DNA of 14,486 bases, taken from assembly GCA_016256075.1 (NCBI GenBank), contig SDVU01000358.1:1-14486 (forward strand). The letters are read 5' to 3'. Below are positions 8,543-14,486 of the stretch, piece after piece. Within the stretch, counting starts at the first letter, position 1, and each line of letters begins with the position of its first letter. Below the pieces are notes generated by a model. The model saw only the letters and a list, made by a program, of their open reading frames with translations, searched no databases and was not told where the DNA came from. Source of the DNA: Dictyocoela muelleri (taxonomy: Eukaryota > Microsporidia). The translations under genes and the position numbers were made by a program.

Positions 8543-8650
8543 TCTGGTACTAGACCATTTTTTGATTTTATTTTCCTTTTCTGACCATTCAAAACAGGGG
8601 TTGTTAATTTTTCATAATACACATAAAATTAGAGACCTCAATGCAACTTT

Positions 8651-9063
8651 AAACCCATATTCTAAGACCTGATGGAAATAATTATGAGATTCAAATAAAT
8701 AGAGCCTAGAAAAATTCGTTTTTTTTTAAAAAAAACCATCAAAAAAGAATATTTGTGAGAATATATTACTTTATAAACTGCACAACTATTTGAGATAATT
8801 AAAATAGAGGCAGCGGTAAATTATTTATAAACGCTTTTCTATCAATAAAATAAAGTTTTTAATGCGGTTTTTTACGAAACTGGCCGTGTCCTACTCAAAA
8901 TAATATTCTATTACATTTACAAAAAAATATTAAAATCGCTTCGTGAATTTAGACTTATTCTTTTTAAATTTAATTGGGAAAATTTTGATATAAGATGACT
9001 ATAATGAAAACTAAAAAGTAAAAAGAAATTCAGTTTAATATATATTTGTTAAAAACATCCATA
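8651..9063. other. AT-rich stretch, no gene seen
   Basis: No open frame or repeat structure that I can support beyond A and T runs. Confidence 0.6.
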
Positions 9064-9308
9064 TCAGCTAATCGGAGAGTTGTCTCTTTCCGCGGTCTTC
9101 AGACATTTGGCTCTTGTTTTTTCGATAATACGCCTCGCCTTAGCTATCCAGAAGCCTAGCTGTATACGCGATTTTCTTTTTATCAATGACTCACAGAATT
9201 TGGTTAATTAGAGGGTTTTCACGATTTTTTTTCCACAACTTATTTTGCAGAGATGCGTCGCCGCAGAAATTCCCACGTCCAGGAGAGTTGATTCTGCTTT
9301 ATTGTATT
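9064..9308 (-). pseudogene. Unrecognised coding-like fragment with higher GC
   Basis: On the minus strand one frame is open from about 9308 to the TGA at 9064, about 81 codons, except for a single TAA at 9208-9210. The upstream part reads ...NKAESTLLDVGISAATHLCK...; the downstream part contains RKSRIQLGFWIAKARRII and EKTRAKCLKTAERD. The basic, amphipathic composition and the GC content above the surroundings look protein-like. No start codon is evident and I recognise no family. It could be an exon or a piece of a retroposon. A tRNA-like sequence lies about 110 bp upstream on the same strand (9418-9490). It may also be the body of a tRNA-headed SINE with no coding role at all. Confidence 0.3.
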
Positions 9309-9417
9309 GTTAGAACAAGTCTTAATCAGCTATAAACACAGAACAACTGTATATTAATACTATATTGCTATACTTTTCGACCGCTTAATGTCCTAATCTC
9401 ATTATTTATTAAATAGC

Positions 9418-9490
9418 GATGTCAGCGAGATTAAAACCCCGATACTTAAATTTTACATTAAAGAGTGTTAACCACTGAGCTATCTGGCCC
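9418..9490 (-). tRNA. Degenerate tRNA-like sequence (tRNA pseudogene or SINE head)
   Basis: The minus strand from 9490 begins gggccagatagctcagtggt, a perfect pol III A box (TAGCTCAGTGGTTA). About 40 bases on comes tcggggttttaatctcgctg, matching the B box/T arm (GGTTCGAATCC) at 8 of 11. The A-to-T-arm length of 73 nt is right for a tRNA. The acceptor stem pairs at only about 5 of 7 positions and the D stem is poor, so a working tRNA is unlikely. A pol III promoter of a tRNA-derived SINE fits better. Confidence 0.45.
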
Positions 9491-9889
9491 AAATGAGTAA
9501 TATATATAAACTTTATTCATCCGATAAACGTTGTAAATTGCCAAACAATAGAGTCATTATAGAGTGTACTTAAGTAAAAACTTTAATCTACATTGGGTTG
9601 GGGTAACCCGTCTCTCAAAAGCTATCTAAATAAATGTAGAAATAAACTCGTGCAAATGATGACTTTTTTATTTTATTAAATTACTGATCAGATATTTGAA
9701 TTATTTTATAAATATAGGTAAACCCCGACAATTAAAATCTGTTTTTCTTAAACCTTTTAATACGCTGACCCCCTTTTCATGTTTCAAATTTTCTGGTGAT
9801 TCCATGATGTTAATAAAAATTTTAAAATTTTATTTAATAATTCAAATAAACCAATGATAGATAAAAAATCAAATTAGAATATTGTTTTT
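9491..9889. other. AT-rich stretch, no gene seen
   Basis: No coding signal or clear repeat on either strand. Confidence 0.6.
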
Positions 9890-10190
9890 CGGTTCTAACC
9901 GGGATTAATCAGTTCCTCTTTTTGATGAAATCTTCATCCGTAAAAGTAAATTACATGGATATTATTTGAAATAAATGCAAAATCGCAATTTATCTTCAGT
10001 ATAGTCATATTTTTTTCTGCTTTATATGAAAATTAGTAAAACTTCCATATATAGCTGGAAAAAAATATTATGATTATAATTGAGATAAATCGCGATTATA
10101 CGTTTTTTTAAAATAATAATAATGAAATTTATATTTACAGATGATAATTTTTAAAAAAATTAGGAGTTTCTTACTCGAGTGAAAATCAAA
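9890..10190. mobile_element. Old, degraded palindromic element
   Basis: aaatcgcaatttatcttcag (about 9978-9997) and ttgagataaatcgcgatt (about 10079-10096) are inverted partners. The match spreads outward at roughly two thirds identity (ttcctctttttgatgaaatc against the complement of aaaattaggagtttc). The left end cggttctaaccggg resembles the terminus of the 312-464 element. The right terminus is too eroded to fix. Confidence 0.45.
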
Positions 10191-10735
10191 TTTTTCATTT
10201 ATAGCTTGACACATTTTTTTATAATATTTTTTTTCTAATTTTTTAGATTCGGACTTGTTTTACAGTCCCAAAAATATTTTTTAAGCATGGCAAACCAAAT
10301 TTAAATAATTTAATTAAATTTTGGACATACTAATGCTTAAAAAATTAGTATGTTCATCTAGAATAAAATATAAATGATTATTTTATAGCTTTTATAAAGT
10401 GTGTCTTCTTTCGAAAATTGACCGTAAATTATTTAAAATTCCGGGATACCCTCAAAAGCAAAGCAAAATTTTTTAAATTTATTATTACGCCTGATGACAC
10501 AGTAAAAATATGACATTTTTAGATATTATCGAAAAATTATTTTCCAGAAACTATCTATCACAAAATTTCATCCTTCCTTCAAAAAATTCCTAGAAAATAT
10601 AAAATTTAAAAATATTAAAAATAATGGACACAAATTTGAATTTATCTAAAATTTATTTCAAATAAGCAAAATTTCTAAAAATATATTATTTTTTACTATT
10701 AAAAACAATTTTTTATAAAAATTTACTTCGGTTCT
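10191..10735. other. AT-rich stretch with one short hairpin
   Basis: acatactaat (10325-10334) and attagtatgt (10344-10353) form a 10-bp stem with a 9-base loop. No coding signal that I can support. Confidence 0.5.
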
Positions 10736-11035
10736 TATATTTATACTCGCATCATTGATTTGGTAGTTTTTTAATATATTATTGAAACATTCGACTGCTC
10801 GAACGTTTGATTCGTTGTATTCATTAATGGAAGTTTATTCATGTCACATGGTGTCATAAATATAATCATATCATTTAATTGGATCATTTTCCGTGTTTTC
10901 AGCCCAAATAGTCGATATGATATCCCAAAAATTTTCCTTAGGGATGATTTTATGATAGGTCATGAGTTTTTTGTATCATTTAAAAATAAATATACGCGAA
11001 TAATATTGACTTATGCGAAAAAACGTTATTAAATG
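10735..11035 (-). pseudogene. Possible MULE-type transposase remnant
   Basis: One minus-strand frame reads YKKLMTYHKIIPKENFWDII, then STIWAENTENDP, a few stops, then NEYNESNVRAVECFNNILKN and YQINDASINI. The spacing and the NVRAVECFNN segment recall the TNN-VE-W/F-N motif near the C-terminus of MULE transposases. The match is weak, made by eye only, and the frame has about four stops. It may be nothing. Confidence 0.2.
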
Positions 11036-11066
11036 GATATTAGAGTTCATTTTCAAAAGAATATTT

Positions 11067-11307
11067 GGTACTACTCCGTTTTTACCGTACAAAATTTTTC
11101 TTTATTAGGATAATAAAAATATGTATATATATATATATATATATGTATTCTAACATGGGAAATCCAAAAAAATTATCCATATATCGCGAGCTTCAATTTT
11201 TATATATGGATAACCCTTTTGGATTTCCCATGTTAGAATACATATATATATATATTTTTTTTCATTTTCCTAATAAAGAAAAATTTGTACGGTAAACCCG
11301 AAGTACC
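11067..11307. mobile_element. Palindromic MITE (241 bp) with perfect 8-bp target duplication
   Basis: The left end is ggtactactccgtttttaccg and the complement of the right end is ggtacttcgggtttaccg. Both continue into gtacaaa(a)tttttctttattagga, then a (ta)n run, then tattctaacatgggaaatcc, with the centre near 11185-11190. Flanking 8-mers are both gaatattt (11059-11066 and 11308-11315). GG...CC ends plus an 8-bp duplication point to Merlin mobilisation. Open frames across it are by-products of the repeat. Confidence 0.9.
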
Positions 11308-11540
11308 GAATATTTTTTATGCGCCCTTCAAACAAGAATTTATTCATATTATTGACGGACTCCGGAAGAATCGTCCGAAAAGAAGTAACTGATTGTATAA
11401 ATGATATGTTGAAGAAAAATATTTTTTTAGTTTCTGCTCGGAGCAGCCTTGGGTTACTTTGTTGTCGCGGACGACAGTTCATAGGGGTTTTGATTCATTT
11501 TATTTTTATATTTAAAAATTTCGAGAAATTTCTCTAGTTG
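11308..11540. other. Unassigned stretch, possible LTR-side flank of the gypsy fossil
   Basis: This lies just past the 3' side of the minus-strand retroelement. It holds a locally higher-GC patch (about 11435-11482), whose minus strand begins tgaactgtcgtccgcgacaa. It could contain the 3' LTR, but no second LTR copy is inside the window to compare. The open frames here on both strands match nothing I know. Confidence 0.3.
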
Positions 11541-11639
11541 ATTATTTTCATTAAAACTCAAACTTTGAGGATTTTTCTCATTTTGATTTTTTTTTGAATT
11601 CTCAATTTTTTCAAATTTCTTATGGTTGTCATTAGTATG

Positions 11640-12620
11640 ACATCATACTCCATCAACATAAGACTTCAAGTTTTTTGCATCATTCTCACTATCCTTTTAC
11701 CCTCTTCAATCCAAACATTACCGTAATCTCCGCTTACTTTCACAACTTTGAATGGACCAAGATATCGATCTAATAATTTATCTTTTACGATATTTACCCT
11801 TAAAAGATTATCGCCCAGAATAAATCTTATTTCCTTTCTTTTTTTATTTTTATTTTTTATTTCCTTGTCTTTTTTTTATTTTTTCTTGTTTTTTGAGTTC
11901 ATTAAATTTCGATGAAATGTCACGATTCAAAATATCAAAAACCGAATATCCATTGATCAATTCCATTGGGCTAGCATTGAGAATTGTGTGGTGAGTAAAA
12001 TTTAAATGTATTTCTACTTTCTTAACAGCTTTTTTCAACGAAGATCCTTTGTTCATTCCTAAAATATAAGCAATAGCGGAATTTATACGTTCAGAGATAC
12101 CGTTGGAAGTTGGATTATAAGGTGATGTTTTAACATGTGAGATCACATTGTCAAATAGAAAATTTTCAAACTTTTTAGAAAAAAATTGTTGTCTTAAATC
12201 CGATAAAAATTTTGTGGGTTTTGGTATATTTCGAGCCATTTTTTAAAATTTTTGATAAGGGAGTCAGACTTTATATCTTTTAAGATAAATAACCTTGTAT
12301 ACCGCGTACATATGTCTGTAAACGTAAGTATGTAAAAGAATTCGTTTTTGAAAGTAGTTATGAAGTGTTTAGTTTTAATAGAGCCAAATATATCAGAACT
12401 GATGAACTCGAATGGGTTATTTGAGTAAATATATCCTATGTGTAGACCGATCCTTCATTTATACTCTTTGTTTATTTGACACTCATAACAGCTTTGAGTT
12501 ATATATTCGATTTCCTTCTTTAAATTCTTTGATGTGACAAATTTGCAAATTGTCAAATACATTCTTTTTGAGCCTGGATGATACAGATCATGATGTAGTT
12601 TATTTATAATGTAAAATTTT
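11640..12620 (-). pseudogene. Gypsy fossil: integrase region
   Basis: An N-terminal zinc-binding block of the H-H-C-C type lies at about 12440-12620. Core blocks with TSPYNPTSNGISERIN lie at 11850-12240. A C-terminal GPY/F-type segment (LDRYLGPFKVVKV) lies at about 11720-11770. This order is the gypsy integrase. Fossil with several breaks. Confidence 0.85.
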
Positions 12621-12639
12621 GATTTTTAGGGAAAAGCTA

Positions 12640-13110
12640 GTCGATTTTGTTTATCAAGTGATAATAATTATTATTATTTTTTGCAGAAAAAATGTCTTTT
12701 GGATTAATTTCGATCAAATTTTCATTAGCCGTCCAATAATTATCTTTTAAATTAGAGTTTAAGGTTGCTATTCTAGAGAGCATATCAGCTATTATTATTC
12801 TTTTCTATTCTTCTTAGTTCATAATTAAATTCTTACAGTAACTATTTCCAGCGCTGTACTCTTTTGATAAATCGGTATTTAAAATAAAATTCCTATTATC
12901 CATGTAAAAAACAATCTTGCTGCCGATAACGTATGGCTTAAAGAATTCCATTGACTTTAATAACCAAGCGCTTCCTTTTCCATGGAAGTGTATATTTCTT
13001 CTGATGGAGAAAATTTATGACTGTATATACCCACAATTTCATCTTTCTGTTAAAGAACAGCACCTAAAGCACGGTCAGAGGCATCAGTTTCCAGAATAAA
13101 ATCTTGTGTG
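12640..13110 (-). pseudogene. Gypsy fossil: RNase H region
   Basis: The minus strand near 13050-13100 reads LETDASDRALGAVL, the opening block of the RNase H domain that follows RT in gypsy elements. The rest, down to about 12640, is poorly preserved. Fossil. Confidence 0.7.
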
Positions 13111-13149
13111 GGATCTGGATATTTTAGAATTAAAACCATCTTCAAGTCT

Positions 13150-13970
13150 TTTTGTATATTCATGTACATCTCTGTATGCTGGTCATTCCATTTTATAATA
13201 CCTTTATTTCTGAGCATATCTGTTAAGAAGAGCGTTTTCTCGCTGAATTTTTTAATAAATGATTTAAAATAATTTGAGAATCCGAGTAAATTCTGTATTC
13301 ATTTTTTGTTCTTAGGTTTTATAAATTTAAAGTTTTTTTTGTGTGTTTCGTCAAGGCCTATTCCAGCTTCAGAATACAATGTGTATGGAAAATAATTTTT
13401 TCATGATAAAATTCACTTTTGGAAATATTTATTTTTATATTTTTTTGTTGATAACAGAAATAACAGTTTCTAGATGCTTTTCATGTGATTTAGAGTCAGT
13501 CGAATTAATTTTGATGTCATCTAAATATACTTTGACATAATTAAACTCATGGAATATCTCGTCCATAGCCTTCTAAAACGTCTTGGGGCGTTTGTCAGCT
13601 CAAATGGCATTCTCGACCATTCGAATTTATTATTTTAAATGACAAATGCGGTGTATTTTTAACATGAAGGAAGCATTCCTATTTGGTAGTAACCAGATTT
13701 TAAATCAATTTTTGAGAAAATTCGAGAGCCTCTCAATTGCACTAAAAAGTCTCTCTATCTGGGAAAAATGGAATGATATACTTGAATTATCTTATTAAGC
13801 TGCCTATAATCTACTACCAATCTGATATCTCTATTTTTCTTTAGGATTGGAAAATCCGTGGATGAAAATGTAGATGTACTTGGTCGTATAATATTATCTT
13901 TAAGCAGACTGTTTATCAGAGAGTTAGTTTTTTTTTCTTTTATTCTCAAAGGTATCCTGAATGGTTTCAT
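13150..13970 (-). pseudogene. Gypsy fossil: reverse transcriptase region
   Basis: Recognisable blocks in order are PFRIPLRIKEK, then FPILKKNRDIRLVVDYRQLN (13755-13970), and the YLDD catalytic box near 13525-13540. The order and spacing are those of a gypsy reverse transcriptase, which copies element RNA to DNA. Fossil with several breaks. Confidence 0.85.
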
Positions 13971-14149
13971 TTTTATTTTTCGGTTCTCAGTGAGTACGAT
14001 ATAATGCTCAATTTTATATCATCATCCGATATTAGATATTTCTGTGCATTTATATTTAATAAAGTGTTCAAATTATTGGATAACTTATTACAGTTGTTGT
14101 TATAAATTTTTTAAATTTCATCTACCTTGTCGTCCATTATTTTTTCACA

Positions 14150-14411
14150 CTATCCGGTTCAAGTTTGAGTTCTGTATTTCCAAGTGTAACTTTCATCTCG
14201 TTCAGATCGATGTTTGCTTTATATTTAGTTAGAAATTCCATTCCTAAAATGAAACTCGGATCCATGCCTGGTAAAATTTTTACACAAGCTTCATAATCGA
14301 AATCTTATCCTTCTTGTAGTTGAAATTTAAGTATTGTGTCCTTGTTAGTTTATATGCTCTGACCATTTACTAATTCTGCTTTTAATGGATTAATTGTATA
14401 TGAGGATAAAG
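14150..14411 (-). pseudogene. Gypsy fossil: aspartic protease region, C-terminal part
   Basis: The minus strand carries GMEFLTKYKANIDL (about 14200-14250), the typical end of a retroelement aspartic protease domain. The part that would hold the active-site motif lies beyond the insertion at 14412, outside what can be seen. Fossil. Confidence 0.6.
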
Positions 14412-14486
14412 GGTACTAGTACCAGAATACGGCTAATTTTTTAATAATAATTTACTTAATAAAGTAAGATGAAAAATATATAAACA
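14412..14486. mobile_element. Left end of a GGTACT-terminated element inserted in the gypsy fossil
   Basis: ggtactagtaccagaata is identical over 18 bases to the left terminus of the 6945-8556 Merlin element, but the sequence then differs (cggctaattttttaataata). It starts exactly where gypsy protease homology stops. The element runs past the window end. The expected duplicated target is ggataaag (14404-14411). Confidence 0.6.

Larger units (their letters stand above)
6945..8556 (-). mobile_element. Merlin element with a ~300-bp palindrome at each end
   Basis: The left terminus is ggtactagtaccagaatatg and the right terminus, complemented, is ggtctagtaccagaatatg. Flanks are attttttc (6937-6944) and attttttg (8557-8564), an 8-bp target duplication with one mismatch; Merlin elements make 8-9-bp duplications. 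Inside are palindrome A (about 6960-7249), about 1 kb carrying a Merlin transposase remnant on the minus strand (about 7440-8208), and palindrome B (about 8255-8542). A and B share arm sequence (gtcaaaaaattagatat, atacatgtgtatattattat) but differ at their centres. Both inner boundaries lose the terminal 15-18 bp that only the outer ends carry. The whole element is younger than the family D element it sits in. Confidence 0.8.
6738..8650. mobile_element. Palindromic element, family D, second copy split by a Merlin element
   Basis: The left part (6738-6944) holds the left arm, aaagttgcattgaggttcta..., the centre (acacataattatgtattccg, near 6865) and the start of the right arm. The rest of the right arm is at 8557-8650 (...tctgaccattcaaaacaggg... 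to ...cctcaatgcaacttt). Subtracting the 1,612-bp insert (6945-8556) and one 8-bp duplicated target from 1,913 bp leaves 293 bp, against 292 bp for the copy at 6228-6519. Confidence 0.85.
11540..14411 (-). mobile_element. Ty3/gypsy LTR retroelement fossil, broken
   Basis: The part order along the minus strand is protease, reverse transcriptase, RNase H, integrase, which defines the Ty3/gypsy (Metaviridae) group. The element is heavily broken, with probably a dozen or more interruptions, and is old. Its 5' side is cut at 14411 by another element and gag is not in the window. No LTR can be confirmed because only one side is present. The long-decayed state suggests it predates the GGTACT-ended insertion. 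Confidence 0.85.

Noticed and set aside
6945-8556. CRISPR-like or phage-type reading of the repeated palindromes
   Set aside because: There are only two long palindromes with no short spacer-repeat periodicity, in a eukaryotic transposon context.
11065-11295. 76-codon open frame with (IY)n
   Set aside because: It is the translation of the palindromic MITE and its (ta)n run.
11270-11537. Open frames on both strands beside the gypsy fossil
   Set aside because: They match no known family, overlap each other antisense, and one runs into the MITE.
12917-14232. Plus-strand open frames of 60-65 codons
   Set aside because: Antisense to the gypsy RT, RNase H and protease regions; no independent signal.

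Overview
This window is AT-rich (very roughly three quarters or more A+T, judged by eye) and reads as a eukaryotic transposon graveyard. I see no intact host gene. The set of elements is a Tigger/pogo transposon, two Merlin (IS1016-type) transposases, several long palindromic miniature elements and a broken Ty3/gypsy retroelement. Together with the style of the Merlin protein (RSPDNRTD, TDEHKSY, ESLW/ESIN motifs), this suits a large-genome, AT-rich microsporidian. That is inference: an AT-rich invertebrate or protist is not excluded.

Layout. 1-742: AT-rich DNA with a 153-bp palindromic element (312-464) and a GC-rich hairpin (560-605). 743-3245: a Tigger/pogo DNA transposon on the + strand, about 2.5 kb, with TIRs, two N-terminal HTH motifs and all three catalytic aspartates still readable. 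It is interrupted by a 312-bp palindromic element in its first HTH region and by a second, about 360-bp block between catalytic D1 and D2. 3246-4470: non-coding, with a G-rich 18-bp minisatellite, a 19-bp tandem repeat and a possible small inverted-repeat element. 4676-5715: a 30-bp AT tandem repeat, then a decayed Merlin transposase on the - strand.

6228-8650 is the most informative part. Two copies of one palindromic element lie here. The first (6228-6519) is uninterrupted at 292 bp. The second (6738-8650) is split by a 1,612-bp Merlin element (6945-8556) with near-identical 8-bp target duplications. Removing the insert and one duplication leaves 293 bp. The inserted element has a roughly 300-bp palindrome at each end around a Merlin transposase remnant.

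8651-10735: mostly featureless AT-rich DNA, with a higher-GC coding-like fragment and a tRNA-like sequence, both on the - strand (9064-9490), and an old degraded palindrome (about 9890-10190). 10735-11035: a weak MULE-like remnant. 11067-11307: a palindromic element with a perfect 8-bp target duplication. About 11540-14411: a broken Ty3/gypsy fossil on the - strand (protease, RT, RNase H, integrase), cut in its protease region by another GGTACT-ended element that runs off the window.

Functionally, the window records repeated waves of DNA transposons landing in each other. The recurring theme is Merlin-type mobilisation (GG...CC ends, 8-bp duplications) of palindromic elements of about 150-310 bp.
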